Shown in pieces: positions 36,681-46,405 of a stretch of 64,000 nucleotides of DNA. This stretch comes from Pseudomonas schmalbachii (lineage in GTDB: Bacteria; Pseudomonadota; Gammaproteobacteria; Pseudomonadales; Pseudomonadaceae), in NCBI RefSeq assembly GCF_017589465.1, contig NZ_JAELYA010000002.1:186001-250000 (forward strand), read 5' to 3'. Within the stretch, counting starts at the first letter, position 1. Every line of letters begins with the position of its first letter. The notes under the pieces are model-generated. The model was not told the DNA's origin and searched no databases. It was given only the letters and a program-made list of their open reading frames with translations. The position numbers and the translations under genes were made by a program.

Positions 36681-37010
36681 TCAGTCCGGTTGGGGCAGTT
36701 CGGTGATGTGGATTTCGGTGATCAGTTCGGAACCCGTCACCTGCACGTCCTGGCACGGAGGGAGATAGCGCGACAGCGATTCGATCAGCTTCCACTGGCT
36801 GTCCAGGTCGCTGGCAAGTCTCGCGATATCGCCCAGGGTGTTCTGCCCCAGCCGCTGCAGATGCGGATCGAGGCTCTGGCTGAGTTCGACCGAAAGCTGG
36901 GTGACCAGCGCGCTGATGCTCGACATGTTGCGGGTCGCCAGGGCCAGGATGTTGGCCAGCAGGGCGAGGTCGGGCTGGGGAGTCGGGGAGGGAAATTCGT
37001 TTGCGTCCAT
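36681..37010 (-). CDS. small hypothetical protein
   Basis: Predicted acidic protein of 109 residues, not recognised. It is mostly helical (LALLANILALATRNMSSISALV; LQRLGQNTLGDIARLASDLD), with a C-terminal beta-like tail (ELITEIHITELP). It has no signal peptide or membrane segment. The ATG at 37010 has a weak ribosome site (CCGGTGA), so existence is likely but not certain. It lies between the alcohol dehydrogenase and the XenA-like gene, all on the minus strand. Confidence 0.6.
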   Translation of the reverse strand: MDANEFPSPTPQPDLALLANILALATRNMSSISALVTQLSVELSQSLDPHLQRLGQNTLGDIARLASDLDSQWKLIESLSRYLPPCQDVQVTGSELITEIHITELPQPD

Positions 37011-37167
37011 GCAATTCACCGGGGATGTCGAGAGCGTCAATCCTGACGCGAAGGCGCGATCATAGCATTTGAGCGCATATCCGAGAACTTCATCACATTT
37101 CTTTACATTGCCCTGCCGACGGTCGAAAGGCCTGCTCCCTGGCCTTTCGACGCCGACATGGATGCAA

Positions 37168-38274
37168 TCAGACGCTGCCGAGCGGTTCCCGCCGCGGCGT
37201 GCCGCGCTGCGCCGCGCGCAGGTACTGCGCCGGCCACGGCACCTGCTGGCCGCCCAGCTCATCGGCGGCATGCAGCGGCCAGTACGGATCGCGCAGCAGT
37301 TCGCGGGCGAGCAGGATCAGGTCGGCCTGGCCGGTGCGCAGGATGTGCTCGGCCTGCACCGGCTCGGTGATCATGCCCACCGTGCCGCTGGCGACGCCGG
37401 CCTCCTTGCGCACGCGTTCGGCGAACTGCGTCTGGTAGCCCGGCCCCACCGGGATTTCCGCGTTCACCGCGGTGCCGCCGGAGGACACGTCGATCAGGTC
37501 GACGCCCAGGTCCTTCAGCCGGCGCGCCAGTTCCACCGTCTCGTCCGGGTTCCAGCCGTCCTCCACCCAGTCGGTGGCGGACAGCCGCACCAGCAGCGGC
37601 AGCTCCTGCGGCCACACATCGCGCACGGCCTTGGTCACTTCCAGCAGGAAGCGGATGCGGTTCTCGAAACAGCCGCCGTAGTTGTCGCGGCGCTGGTTGG
37701 ACAGCGGCGAGAGGAACTGATGCAACAGGTAGCCATGCGCGGAATGCACTTCGGCCACCTTGAAGCCGGCAGCCAGCGCGCGTTCAGCGGCGCTGACGAA
37801 GGATTTCAGCACCTCACCGAGCTGTTCTTCGCTCAGTGCGGTCGGTGTGGTGTGCTGCGGGTCGAAGGCGATGGCCGACGGCGCGACCGGCGTCCAACCG
37901 CCCTCGCTGATCGGCACCGAGCCGTGCTTGCCCAGCCACGGCGCCCAGGTGCTGGCCTTGCGTCCGGCATGCGCGAGCTGCACGCCGGCGACCGCGCCCT
38001 GGGACTCGATGAAGCGGGTGATCCGGCGCAACGGCTCGATATGCTCGTCGCTCCAGATACCCAGGTCCTGGTCGGTGATCCGCCCTTCCGGACTCACCGC
38101 TGTGGCTTCGACTATCACCAGCCCGGCGCCCCCCACCGCCCGGCTTCCCAGATGGACCAGGTGCCAGTCGTTGGCCATTCCATCTTTCGCCGAGTACTGG
38201 CACATCGGCGAAACCGCGATTCGGTTGGGCAGGGTAATTTGGCGCAGGGTCAAGGGCTCGAACAACTGGCTCAT
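37168..38274 (-). CDS. XenA/YqjM-like Old Yellow Enzyme
   Basis: FMN ene-reductase of 368 residues that acts on enones, nitro esters or nitroaromatics. It is of the thermophilic-like class: Cys25 in SPMCQYS (the redox-tuning cysteine of XenA and YqjM), WHLVHLGSRAVGGAGL, the His pair in EVHSAHGYLLHQFL, and a C-terminal RDPYWPLHAADELG arginine-finger region. GGAG precedes the ATG at 38274. It differs from the OYE at 7290-8402, which lacks the cysteine. Confidence 0.93.
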   Translation of the reverse strand: MSQLFEPLTLRQITLPNRIAVSPMCQYSAKDGMANDWHLVHLGSRAVGGAGLVIVEATAVSPEGRITDQDLGIWSDEHIEPLRRITRFIESQGAVAGVQLAHAGRKASTWAPWLGKHGSVPISEGGWTPVAPSAIAFDPQHTTPTALSEEQLGEVLKSFVSAAERALAAGFKVAEVHSAHGYLLHQFLSPLSNQRRDNYGGCFENRIRFLLEVTKAVRDVWPQELPLLVRLSATDWVEDGWNPDETVELARRLKDLGVDLIDVSSGGTAVNAEIPVGPGYQTQFAERVRKEAGVASGTVGMITEPVQAEHILRTGQADLILLARELLRDPYWPLHAADELGGQQVPWPAQYLRAAQRGTPRREPLGSV

Positions 38275-38370
38275 GGCATCACTCCGTTCGGTCTTTAAAC
38301 GAATGCTCGACACTTCAAATGTAGACCGGGTTGGCGAAGCAATGCGCAGCAATATTTTGGTACGGCGGTT

Positions 38371-39729
38371 TCAGCCCTCCTCCTTCCAGCCCCCGCCGAG
38401 CGCCTTGTACAGCGCCACGCTGGCCTGCAGCCGCGCCTGCCGTAGCGCCGCCTGCAGGTCCTGGGCTGCGTACAGGGTGCGCTGGGCGTCGAGCAGGGTG
38501 AGCAGGTTTTCCGCGCCGGCACGGTAGCGCGAGTCGGCCAGCTCGAAGGCCAGCCGCGCCTGGCGGACCTGCTCGGCCTGCGCCTGCAACCGCGCGTCGA
38601 ACCCGGAGACGGCGTTGAGGCCGGACTCCACCTCGGCCAGCGCCACGACGATGCTCTGCCGATAGTCGGCCAGCAGTTCCGTGCGCCGCGCGGCAGACAG
38701 GTCGCGCAGGGCGGAGAGCCGGCCGCCGTCGAAGATCGGCGCCAGCAGCGCGGCGGACAGTTCGTGCAACGGGCTGTTCAGCAGGTCGCCGACATGATTG
38801 CTGGCGAAGCCGCTGCCGGCGCCGAGGGTGACGCGCGGGAACAGCGCGGCACGGGCGGCGTCGAGATCGGCATCGGCGGCGGCCAGTTGCGCCTCGGCGC
38901 GGGCGATATCCGGGCGACGTCCGAGCAATTGCGCCGGCATGCCGCTATCGATCCGTGGTCCGGCCAGGTCGTCCGGCAACACGCCGGACAGCTGTAGCGA
39001 CTGCGGCGCCACGCCCAGCAACACGCCGAGCGCCACTTCGCTTTCGTTCGCCTGCTGGCGCAGGCTGGCCACCGCGACGCGCTGCCCCGCCACCAGCGCA
39101 CGCTGCTGGGCCAGTTCCAGCGGCATGGCGGCGCCGGCGCTTTCGCGGGATTGCAGGGTGGCGAGAACCCGCTCGGCGCTCGCCAGGTCCAGCTCGGCGA
39201 TGCGCAGCCGCTCGCCGAGCCCGGCGCGCTCCAGCCAGGCCGTGGCGACAGCGGCGGTGAGGCTCAGGCGCAGGGTGTCGAGGTCGAAGCGCGAGGCACG
39301 GAACTGCTGGCCGGCGGCATCGCGCAGGGCACGATTGCGGCCCCAGAAGTCCACCTCGTAGCTCGCCTCCAGGCCAACGCGGTAGTCATGGTAGGCATCG
39401 CCCGGACCATCCTGGCGCGCCGCCCGCATGACGCCGTCTACCGTCGGCAGCAGCGCCGCGCCGGCCACCGTCGCGGCGGCGCGGGCCTGGCGCAGGCGCG
39501 CTTCGGCGGCCTGGATGTCGTAGCTGTCACGCCGGGCGCGCTCGACCAACGCGTCCAGCTCGGCGCTGCCGAAGCGCCGCCACCAGTCGGCATCCACCGC
39601 ATCGGCCTCGCCCGGCGCGGCATGGCGCCACTGCGCCGGCAGTTCGACGGACGGCACCCGGGGTTCCGGCTCGCCGGCACAGCCGGCCAGCGCCAGGGCA
39701 CTCGCCATCCACAGGAAACGCCGCTTCAT
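38371..39729 (-). CDS. outer-membrane efflux lipoprotein (OpmQ-like)
   Basis: TolC-type channel of 452 residues, the outer-membrane part of the tripartite pump encoded with the two genes before it. A lipobox ends at Cys17 (LALAGC). Two repeated outer-membrane-efflux domains follow ([18 protein letters not shown] and [19 protein letters not shown]). The start overlaps the stop of the MacB-like gene by four bases (ATGA). Order and family match pvdR-pvdT-opmQ of P. aeruginosa, which exports pyoverdine. Confidence 0.9.
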   Translation of the reverse strand: MKRRFLWMASALALAGCAGEPEPRVPSVELPAQWRHAAPGEADAVDADWWRRFGSAELDALVERARRDSYDIQAAEARLRQARAAATVAGAALLPTVDGVMRAARQDGPGDAYHDYRVGLEASYEVDFWGRNRALRDAAGQQFRASRFDLDTLRLSLTAAVATAWLERAGLGERLRIAELDLASAERVLATLQSRESAGAAMPLELAQQRALVAGQRVAVASLRQQANESEVALGVLLGVAPQSLQLSGVLPDDLAGPRIDSGMPAQLLGRRPDIARAEAQLAAADADLDAARAALFPRVTLGAGSGFASNHVGDLLNSPLHELSAALLAPIFDGGRLSALRDLSAARRTELLADYRQSIVVALAEVESGLNAVSGFDARLQAQAEQVRQARLAFELADSRYRAGAENLLTLLDAQRTLYAAQDLQAALRQARLQASVALYKALGGGWKEEG

Positions 39730-41681
39730 GCATCGCTCCCCAACGCCACCACCGGATCGAGCCGCGCCGCCTTGCGCGCCGGAGCGAAGCCGAATATCAG
39801 CCCGGTCGCCAGCGCGCAGGCGAAGGCGCCGAGGATCGCCGTCAGCGAGAACACCACCGGCACGCCGGCCGCCAGCAGCACGCCGCCGATGGCCAGGCCG
39901 ATCGCCACGCCGATGGCGCCGCCGACCACGCTGAGCAGCACCGATTCGCTGAGGAACTGCCGCAGGATGTCGCTCTGCCGCGCCCCGGTGGCGACGCGGA
40001 TGCCGATCTCGCGGGTGCGCTCGCGCACGGTCATCCACATCACGTTCATCACGCCGATGCCGCCGACCAGCAGCGACACCGCGGCGATCAGGCCGAGCAT
40101 CAGGGTCATGCTGTCCTGCGCCTGGGCCTGCGCCTGCAGCTTGGCCGCGGCGTTGCCCACGGAGAAATCCTTGCGCCCGTGGCGCTCCGCCAGCAGTTCC
40201 TGGATATCCCGCTCGGCGCGTTCGACCTGTTCCGGCGCGATGGCGTCGATCACCGCGTAGTCGGGATGGGTGAAACCCTTGTAGACCCGCGTGCGGCCGG
40301 CCTGGTAGGGGATGAAGATCATCTCGTCGTAGTCCTCGACGCCGGAATCGGCGCCCTTTTCCTTCATCACCCCGATCACCTCGAACAGCGCGCTGCCGAC
40401 CAGGATCTGCTGCCCGAGCGGGTCGTCACCGTCGGGAAAGAAATGCTTCCAGGCCTTGTGCCCGAGCACCGCCAGCGGCGCCAGGGCGCGGTCCTCGGCG
40501 TCGCTGAAGAAGCGCCCATGGGCCACCGGCCAGCGGTGGATGGCGGGCATTTCCACAGTGCAGGCGAAGGTGTAGATCGATTTGGAAAGGTTGCCGCGGC
40601 GCACCGTCACCGGGTCGCCGATCACCGGCATGGCATGGCGGATCGAGGGCAGTCCGGCCAGCGCCTCCAGATCGTCCAGGGTCACGTCGCCCTGCGGCCC
40701 GCCCTCCGGCGGATGATCGCCGCCGAGGTACATGACGGTGGCGCCAAGGGCCGCCATCTGCCGCACGATCTGCTGCTTGGTGCCGAGGCCGATGGCGAGC
40801 ATGACGATCACCGAGACCACACCGATGACGATGCCGAGCAGGGTCAGCGCGGTGCGCAGGCGGTTCAGCCACATCACCCGCCAGGCCGAGCGCAACGCCT
40901 CGCCGAGATCGGCGGCAAGGCTGGCGCCGCCGGACTGCCGGGCGCCGGCCAGGTCCGGCGCCGGCAGGGCCTTTTCCACCGGCGCGCTGCCGGTATCGGA
41001 GACGATCCGGCCGTCGAGGATCTCGATGACCCGCCGCGCCCGCGCCGCTACCTGGCGGTCGTGGGTGATGAGGATCAGCGTGTGGCCCTCGGCGGACAGC
41101 TCGTCGAGCAGCGCCATCACCTCCTCGCCGCTGCGGCTGTCCAGTGCGCCGGTGGGTTCGTCGGCGAGGATGATGCGGCCGCCGTTCATCAGCGCGCGGG
41201 CGATGGAAACCCGCTGCTGCTGGCCGCCGGAAAGCTGGTTCGGGCGGTTTTCCAGGCGTTCGCCGAGGCCCAGGCGCTTCAGCAACTCCGTGGAGCGCAC
41301 GGCACGCTCGTCTGCCGGGCGACCGGCATAGAGGGCCGGCACCTCGACGTTCTCCCGCGCGCTGCAGGTGGGAATCAGGTTGTAGCCCTGGAAGACGAAG
41401 CCGAACGCCTCGCGGCGCAGCCAGGCCAGCTGGTCGCCATCCATCTCCGCCACATCGACACCGGCGAAACGGTAAGTACCGGCGCTGGGGCGGTCGAGGC
41501 AGCCGAGCAGGTTCATCAGGGTCGACTTGCCGGAACCGGACGCGCCGACGATGGCGACGAACTCCCCGGCCTCGATGCGCAGCGACACGCCGTGCAGCAC
41601 CGTGACCTTCGGACTGGTACCGCCGCCGTATTCCTTGCGAATGCCCTCCAGCTCGATCAGCGCGGGCTGCGCACTCACCAC
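39726..41681 (-). CDS. MacB-type ABC exporter (PvdT-like)
   Basis: Inner-membrane ABC transporter of about 651 residues with the ATPase fused to its membrane domain. Walker [10 protein letters not shown], signature [15 protein letters not shown] and Walker [13 protein letters not shown] lie in the first 230 residues. Then come a membrane segment ([21 protein letters not shown]), a large periplasmic MacB domain and three C-terminal membrane segments. Two GTG codons in a row (41681, 41678) can start it; GGAGG lies just upstream, and the second overlaps the pvdR-like stop (GTGA). Confidence 0.93.
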   Translation of the reverse strand: MVSAQPALIELEGIRKEYGGGTSPKVTVLHGVSLRIEAGEFVAIVGASGSGKSTLMNLLGCLDRPSAGTYRFAGVDVAEMDGDQLAWLRREAFGFVFQGYNLIPTCSARENVEVPALYAGRPADERAVRSTELLKRLGLGERLENRPNQLSGGQQQRVSIARALMNGGRIILADEPTGALDSRSGEEVMALLDELSAEGHTLILITHDRQVAARARRVIEILDGRIVSDTGSAPVEKALPAPDLAGARQSGGASLAADLGEALRSAWRVMWLNRLRTALTLLGIVIGVVSVIVMLAIGLGTKQQIVRQMAALGATVMYLGGDHPPEGGPQGDVTLDDLEALAGLPSIRHAMPVIGDPVTVRRGNLSKSIYTFACTVEMPAIHRWPVAHGRFFSDAEDRALAPLAVLGHKAWKHFFPDGDDPLGQQILVGSALFEVIGVMKEKGADSGVEDYDEMIFIPYQAGRTRVYKGFTHPDYAVIDAIAPEQVERAERDIQELLAERHGRKDFSVGNAAAKLQAQAQAQDSMTLMLGLIAAVSLLVGGIGVMNVMWMTVRERTREIGIRVATGARQSDILRQFLSESVLLSVVGGAIGVAIGLAIGGVLLAAGVPVVFSLTAILGAFACALATGLIFGFAPARKAARLDPVVALGSDA

Positions 41682-42841
41682 TGGAACCTCCGCGGCTGGT
41701 CGTCCCGGTCCAGTTCGCCGAGCACCAGCGTCTCGCCTTCGGCGAGGCCGTCCAGCACTTCGCCGTCGAGGCGGTTGCGCACGCCGACGCGCACCTCCCG
41801 CGGCTGGGCCTTGCTGCCGTCCAGCACCCGCGCGCGGTAGCGACCGCGCTCGCCAGGCACCGCATCCAGCGCCGCCAGCGGCACCCGCAACACGTCCTGG
41901 GCGGTGGCGCTGACGAAGGACACCTGGGCGGTCATCTGCGGCATCAGCTCGCCGTCGGCGTTGTCCACATCGAACAGCACGGTGTACAGCACCACCTTGC
42001 TGGCGGGCGCCGTCTCATTGGTAGCGCCTTCCGGGGTCTTCGGCTCCTGCGGCGCGGGCAGTACCTGGCGGACGGTGCCGCTCCAGCTGCGTCCCTCGCC
42101 GCCAAGGGTGGTGAAGCGCACCGGCATGCCGACCCGCACGCGGCCGACGTCGGCTTCGGAAACCTCGGTCCACACGGTCATCGACGACAGCTCGGCGATG
42201 CGCAGGATGGCCGGCGTCTGGTAGGTGGCGTTGAGGGTCTGGCCCTCCTCCGCGTTCAGCGAGATCACCGTGCCGGCGATGGGCGCGTAGATGCGCGTGT
42301 ACTCCAGCTGCGTGCGGTCGGCACCGAGGGTGGAACGGGTCTGCTGGATCTTCGCTTCGAGCTGGCGGATGCGCGCCGCCGCGACCTTGTGTTCCGCCTC
42401 GGCGACCTGCACGTCCTCCAGCCGCGTCGAGCCGTCGCCGAGCATGCGCCGCTGACGGGCCTGCTGCTGCGCCGCCAGTTCCAGGCGGGCACGCTGTTCG
42501 GCGAGCTGCGCCTGCAGGTCGGCCAGCTGCGCCTGCCCGGCGTCCACGGTGGCCTGCGGAATGCGCGGGTCGATCTCAGCGAGCAATTGGCCCTTGGCGA
42601 CCACGTCGCCGGCCTTCACGTGCAGCCGGTCGATCTGCCCGGAAACCCGCGCCCCCACTTCCACCTGGGTGCGCGGCTTGAGGGTGCCGATGGCATTGAC
42701 CAGCGACTCGATATCGCCGCGCGCCACCGGCTGGGTCCGATAGCGCGTCTGGTCGGAACCGAACGACCAGGCGAGGCCACCCGCGAGGACGAGCGCCAGC
42801 GCCGCAAGACCGACCACCCGGCCCCGTGTGTACCACAACAT
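41675..42841 (-). CDS. periplasmic adaptor of a tripartite exporter (PvdR/MacA-like)
   Basis: Membrane-fusion protein of 388 residues that links the MacB-like pump to the outer-membrane channel. It has an N-terminal anchor ([20 protein letters not shown]), a lipoyl half-motif ([20 protein letters not shown]), a long coiled-coil hairpin (about 95-165) and a second lipoyl half ([19 protein letters not shown]). AAGGAA lies 7 nt before the ATG. It is 15 bases downstream of the mini regulator gene, so the four genes are probably one operon. Confidence 0.93.
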   Translation of the reverse strand: MLWYTRGRVVGLAALALVLAGGLAWSFGSDQTRYRTQPVARGDIESLVNAIGTLKPRTQVEVGARVSGQIDRLHVKAGDVVAKGQLLAEIDPRIPQATVDAGQAQLADLQAQLAEQRARLELAAQQQARQRRMLGDGSTRLEDVQVAEAEHKVAAARIRQLEAKIQQTRSTLGADRTQLEYTRIYAPIAGTVISLNAEEGQTLNATYQTPAILRIAELSSMTVWTEVSEADVGRVRVGMPVRFTTLGGEGRSWSGTVRQVLPAPQEPKTPEGATNETAPASKVVLYTVLFDVDNADGELMPQMTAQVSFVSATAQDVLRVPLAALDAVPGERGRYRARVLDGSKAQPREVRVGVRNRLDGEVLDGLAEGETLVLGELDRDDQPRRFQW

Positions 42842-42856
42842 CGATTACTTCCTTGC

Positions 42857-43159
42857 TCAGTGCTGGGTCGGGTGCTCAGCGGCGATAACGTCATTGGCTG
42901 CCAGGCGATAACGCTTCTGCTCGTCGCGTTCCAGCACGCCGCTCTTGTGCAGCCGGCGCAGGGCCTGGCGCACGCAGTTGACCGGGATCTCCAGGTCCTG
43001 GCCCTGCAGGCGGGCGTGCAGTTCAAGGACGGTGCCGCTGTGGCAGTTGTACAGCAGGTCGAGCACCTTCAGCCGCGACAGGCTGCAGCGCAGTCCGGCG
43101 CGCTCCAGCAGTTGGCGCGCGGGGCGCGGGGTCGGGATATGGAAGGAATGGGCGGTCAT
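42857..43159 (-). CDS. short Fur-like winged-helix regulator
   Basis: Protein of 100 residues resembling only the N-terminal DNA-binding half of Fur/Zur proteins: SRLKVLDLLYNCHSGTVLELHARL, then VNCVRQALRRLHKSGVLE as the recognition region. The metal-binding dimerisation half of Fur is absent. Small Fur-like proteins of this kind occur near pyoverdine genes in P. aeruginosa (PA2384 type), but equivalence is not shown. AAGGAGA precedes the ATG. It leads the exporter operon. Confidence 0.7.
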   Translation of the reverse strand: MTAHSFHIPTPRPARQLLERAGLRCSLSRLKVLDLLYNCHSGTVLELHARLQGQDLEIPVNCVRQALRRLHKSGVLERDEQKRYRLAANDVIAAEHPTQH

Positions 43160-43330
43160 GCGAGTCTCCTTTCTCGTTATTGGCTGCTTGGGCGGAGCGT
43201 CCGGGGCAAATCCGTGGTGTTCATAGATAGAGACGAACGAGAACGAAAAACCCGCAAGAGAAAACGAATCTTTTTATTTCCCTGGCCGTGGAGGCCGCGA
43301 AAGAAGCGGGGAAAGATCGACGTTGGAGCA

Positions 43331-43450
43331 CCCTCACCCCAGCCCTCTCCCGGAGGGAGAGGGGGTTATCCGGCGTCGGGCTAAATACCTGTGCCAACCG
43401 GCAACTCTGGACAGTCCCCTCTCCCTCCGGGAGAGGGTTAGGGTGAGGGG
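43331..43450. repeat. 119-bp palindromic element, family E
   Basis: Starts CCCTCACCCCAGCCCTCTCC and ends GAGAGGGTTAGGGTGAGGGG; centre (GGCGTCGGG, CTGTGCCAACCGGCAACTCT) matches the algG copy. Confidence 0.9.
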
Positions 43451-43479
43451 CCATCGGCAAGACGATGCTGCCCGGATGC

Positions 43480-43556
43480 GTAGGGTGGACAACGCGAAGC
43501 TTGTCCACCTTTCGCTTCTACGCAGGTGGAAAAGGCTTCGCCGTTTTCCACCCTAC
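43480..43556. repeat. palindromic repeat pair, family F
   Basis: GTAGGGTGGACAACGCGAAG and inverted partner ending CGCCGTTTTCCACCCTAC. A single related unit occurs near 50089-50116. Confidence 0.75.
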
Positions 43557-43646
43557 GGTTTACCCAAAAGCCGCCGTCCGCCCCGCCGAAACAATTGCTT
43601 GCAACTGAAACTGCCGGTTTTTCCCGTCTCATCCGTCCTTACTCAT

Positions 43647-43706
43647 GGAACACCCCATCCTTTGGTGTCCTCTTGCCTGCCGGCCCACGCCGGCGGGCTT
43701 CTTTCC
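43647..43706 (+). promoter_or_regulatory. candidate transcription attenuator or sRNA terminator
   Basis: A first hairpin (GGAACACC 43647-43654 with GGTGTCC 43664-43670) is followed by a 10-bp GC stem (GCCTGCCGGC 43675-43684, loop CCAC, GCCGGCGGGC 43689-43698, one G-T pair) and TTCTTT. No plus-strand gene lies upstream before the divergent regulator gene, so this terminator acts either on the fpvG-like mRNA leader or on a short RNA. Confidence 0.6.
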
Positions 43707-43728
43707 ACTTCCGTGCAGTCGATTCCCC

Positions 43729-44904
43729 ATGTCCAAGAAATCCCGTTCCAGGATCTGGTTCCTGGTGCACAGCTGGCTCGCCCTGCCGATCTGGTTCTTC
43801 GTCTTCCTGGTGTGCATTACCGGCACCCTGGCGACCGTGAGCCAGGAGATCGTCTGGCTGGCCAATCCCGACGTGCGCGCCAGCGCGCCGGCCGACGATG
43901 CCCAGCGGCTGGGCTACGACGCCGTGCTGGCAGCCATCGCCGAACAGCAGCCGGGCGCGTCGGTGCAGCGGCTGCATGTGCCCGGCGAAAGCCATTTCGC
44001 CCTCGAAGCCTCCGTCAGCTACCCGAACGGCAAGAACGCCACGCTCTATGTGAACCCCTACTCCGGCCAGGTACAGGGCAGCAGTCCGCTGTTCGACTTC
44101 CGCGAGTTCACCCGCGCGCTGCATGGCTGGTGGCTGGTGCCCTGGACCAACGGCTACAGCTGGGGCTGGTACCTGGTGTCGCTGCTCGGCCTGCCGATGC
44201 TGGCTTCGCTGGTCACCGGACTGGTGGTGTACAAGCGCTTCTGGCGCGGCTTCCTCAAGCCAACCCTGCGTTTCCGGCACGGCGCGCGGATCTTCTGGGG
44301 CGATTTCCACCGCCTGAGCGGCATCTGGTCGATCTGGTTCATCGCGGTGATTTCCATCACCGGCACCTGGTTCCTGATCCAGGCGCTGCTCTACGACAAC
44401 CACGTGACCCTCTCCAGCGAAGGCGTGCCGACCATCATCGGCCACCAGCAGGTGCCGCTGACCGATGGCGCCCCACCGCCGCGCGTCGGCCCGGACCAGG
44501 CGCTCGCCGCCGCCCGCGAGCGCATCCCCGGCCTGGAGCCGGTGTGGCTGAGCTTCCCCGGCGACGCCTATACCCACATCGAGGTGAGCGGCAAGGCGTG
44601 GTATCCGCTGATGCACGAAAGCGCCTCGGTGAATCCCTATGACGGCACGGTCGAGGCCACCCGCCTGCTCGGCGACCGCACCGGCGTGGAGTTCGTCATC
44701 GAATCCATGCGCCCGCTGCACACCGGCGATTTCGGCGGTATCTGGATCAAGCTGGTGTGGTTCGTCTTCGGCCTGCTGCTGAGCATGATGGTGCTCAGCG
44801 GCCTGCTCATCTGGAGCAAGCGCACGCTGATCGCCACGGCCAAGGAGCTGAAACGCGCCTCGTCCGCCAACGCCGTCGCCGCCAGCCTGGAGAGCAGCCA
44901 ATGA
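43729..44904 (+). CDS. PepSY-domain inner-membrane protein (FpvG-like reductase)
   Basis: Membrane protein of 391 residues of the PepSY_TM family with four membrane segments (SWLALPIWFFVFLVCITGTL; WGWYLVSLLGLPMLASLVTGL; WSIWFIAVISITGTWFLI; LVWFVFGLLLSMMVLSGLLI) and conserved membrane histidines (LHGWW, GDFHRLSG). FpvG of P. aeruginosa has this architecture and releases iron from ferripyoverdine in the periplasm by reduction. The ATG at 43729 (MSKKSRSRIW) has a poor ribosome site; an in-frame ATG at 43645 would run through the terminator hairpin and is disfavoured. Its stop overlaps the next start (ATGA). Confidence 0.88.
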   Translation: MSKKSRSRIWFLVHSWLALPIWFFVFLVCITGTLATVSQEIVWLANPDVRASAPADDAQRLGYDAVLAAIAEQQPGASVQRLHVPGESHFALEASVSYPNGKNATLYVNPYSGQVQGSSPLFDFREFTRALHGWWLVPWTNGYSWGWYLVSLLGLPMLASLVTGLVVYKRFWRGFLKPTLRFRHGARIFWGDFHRLSGIWSIWFIAVISITGTWFLIQALLYDNHVTLSSEGVPTIIGHQQVPLTDGAPPPRVGPDQALAAARERIPGLEPVWLSFPGDAYTHIEVSGKAWYPLMHESASVNPYDGTVEATRLLGDRTGVEFVIESMRPLHTGDFGGIWIKLVWFVFGLLLSMMVLSGLLIWSKRTLIATAKELKRASSANAVAASLESSQ

Positions 44905-45434
44905 GCGCCACGCCCCGAACTTCCGCCGCGCGCCGCCTGTGGCTGCGCTGGCGCTTCCATCTCAGCGCGCTGCTGGTGCTGATCCCCCTCGGCTACATGC
45001 CCGTCTATCTGTACGAGGCACAGGTCGATCGCGGCCTCACCGGGCTGGGCGAGCGCGAGGCCGGCGAACTGCAGGTCGGCCCGTGGAGCGCGCGCCTGGC
45101 CGAATGGGAGACCGGCGCCCCGGAACTGGAAGGCCGCGCCGGCTACATGAAAGCCTTCACCCTGGCGTTCTGCGTGGATTGCGACGCGCGAATCAGGGCC
45201 GCCTACCTGCGCATCGGCGAGCCGCGCAGCCTGCGCGCCGCCGGAGCGCTGTTGTCGGGCAGCCCGTACCGGCGCTTCGCCGAAGTGCCGGTGCCGACGC
45301 GGGTGCGCCCAGGCGACGAGCTCTGGCTCACCGTCGAGGGCTGGGACGGCAGCGTCCACCAGGCCAGCATTCCCCTGGCCCAGGCATCGCCATCGCTGGT
45401 TGCCTGGCTGGAGCAACGAGGTACGAAGCAATGA
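44901..45434 (+). CDS. FpvH-like membrane-anchored protein
   Basis: Protein of 177 residues with one N-terminal membrane segment (FHLSALLVLIPLGYMPVYLY) and a periplasmic beta-rich domain containing a CVDC motif in AFCVDCDARIRAAYL. Its position between PepSY and a small CEC-containing protein matches fpvH (PA2404) in P. aeruginosa. The exact function is unknown; it assists iron release from the siderophore. It overlaps both neighbours by four bases (ATGA). Confidence 0.78.
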   Translation: MSATPRTSAARRLWLRWRFHLSALLVLIPLGYMPVYLYEAQVDRGLTGLGEREAGELQVGPWSARLAEWETGAPELEGRAGYMKAFTLAFCVDCDARIRAAYLRIGEPRSLRAAGALLSGSPYRRFAEVPVPTRVRPGDELWLTVEGWDGSVHQASIPLAQASPSLVAWLEQRGTKQ

Positions 45435-45748
45435 AACGACTTTCCCGACTGGGCGCCCTGCTCGCCCTGGCCATCAGCCCGGCCGCCTTCGCCCACGGAC
45501 TGTTCTGCGAGTGCAAGGCGCTGGACGCCGAGCAGGTCCGCTGCGTCGCCGGCATGAGCGACGGCGCCGCCGCCCCCGGCGCGACCCTCGACGTGATTGG
45601 CTACGACGGCAAGGTGATCCTGCCCGGCAAGCTGGGCGCCGACTCCAGCCTGACCTTCCGCCGCCCGCCCGATGAGTTCTACGTGCTGTTCGATCTCGGG
45701 CCGGGACATACGGTGGAGGTCGATCACAGCGAGATCAACACTCTCTGA
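45431..45748 (+). CDS. FpvJ-like small periplasmic protein
   Basis: Secreted protein of 105 residues: signal peptide (LGALLALAISPAAFAHG), then CECKALDAEQVRC and a beta-rich domain. It corresponds in place and size to fpvJ (PA2405) of P. aeruginosa. Translation is coupled to the gene before it (ATGA overlap). The cysteines could take part in redox or metal handling; this is inference. Confidence 0.75.
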   Translation: MKRLSRLGALLALAISPAAFAHGLFCECKALDAEQVRCVAGMSDGAAAPGATLDVIGYDGKVILPGKLGADSSLTFRRPPDEFYVLFDLGPGHTVEVDHSEINTL

Positions 45749-45821
45749 GCAAGCCGGATACGACCACTGGACGAATGGCCCACCGTGGCGCCTTGCTGCC
45801 ACGACGGCCACACCTATAGAA

Positions 45822-45836
45822 TGAGAATAAATCTCA
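45822..45836. promoter_or_regulatory. candidate Fur box before the ECF sigma gene
   Basis: TGAGAATAAATCTCA matches the 7-1-7 Fur consensus TGATAATnATTATCA at 11 of 14 positions and lies 33 bases before the sigma-factor start codon, in a locally AT-rich patch. Confidence 0.65.
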
Positions 45837-45868
45837 AATAAATAATTTTCTCATCTCAAGGTTCCTCC

Positions 45869-46405
45869 ATGTCGACACCCGACCAGGCCTACCTGCGCCA
45901 GGTGCACCTCTATTACAGCGAACACCACGGCCTGGTCCGCAACTGGCTGTACAAGATGCTCGGCAACGCCAGCGACGCGGCGGACCTGGCGCATGACGTG
46001 TTCCTGCGCCTGCTGGTGCGCAAGCGCGAGTTCGAGAGCGACAGCCACGTGCGCGCCTATCTGCTCGCGGTATCGCGCAATGCCTGCATCGACTTCCGCC
46101 GGCGCCGCCAGGTGGAGCAGGCCTGGCTCGACGTGCTGGCCTGCCGCCCGGATGCCTACGCGCCGTCGGAAGAGCAGCGGGCGATGATCCTGGAAGCGCT
46201 GGAGCAGGTGCACGCCATGCTCGAAAGCCTGCCGGAGAAAGTCGCCGAAGCCTTCCTGCTGGCCCAGGTCCAGGGCCTCGGCTATCGCGAGATCGCCCAG
46301 CGCATGGGCCTCTCCGAACGCACCATCGGCAAGTACATGGCCCAGGCGATGTACCAGTGCCTGCTGCTGGAAGTCGAACTCGACGAGGCGCTGGCCGGTT
46401 CATGA
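45869..46405 (+). CDS. FecI-family ECF sigma factor
   Basis: Sigma factor of 178 residues that would direct transcription of the receptor gene when released by the FecR-like protein. Region 2 (LVRNWLYKMLGNASDAADLAHDVF; RAYLLAVSRNACIDFRRRR) and region 4 (LESLPEKVAEAFLLAQVQG; YREIAQRMGLSERTIGKYM) are both present. A Fur box precedes it, so it should be made in low iron. It resembles FpvI/FecI-type iron-starvation factors. The stop overlaps the fecR-like start (ATGA). Confidence 0.92.
   Translation: MSTPDQAYLRQVHLYYSEHHGLVRNWLYKMLGNASDAADLAHDVFLRLLVRKREFESDSHVRAYLLAVSRNACIDFRRRRQVEQAWLDVLACRPDAYAPSEEQRAMILEALEQVHAMLESLPEKVAEAFLLAQVQGLGYREIAQRMGLSERTIGKYMAQAMYQCLLLEVELDEALAGS

Larger units (their letters stand above)
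43160..43728. other. intergenic region between the exporter operon and the fpvG-like gene
   Basis: This 569-base divergent intergenic stretch has no supported gene. It contains one 119-bp family E element (43331-43450), one family F pair (43480-43556), and a structured segment with a hairpin and a strong plus-strand terminator (43647-43706) ending 23 bases before the fpvG-like ATG. No convincing Fur box was found here. Confidence 0.7.

Noticed and set aside
43645-43728. N-terminal extension of the fpvG-like protein from an ATG at 43645
   Set aside because: It has no ribosome site, would be translated through a strong terminator stem and puts a proline- and cysteine-rich stretch before the first membrane segment.
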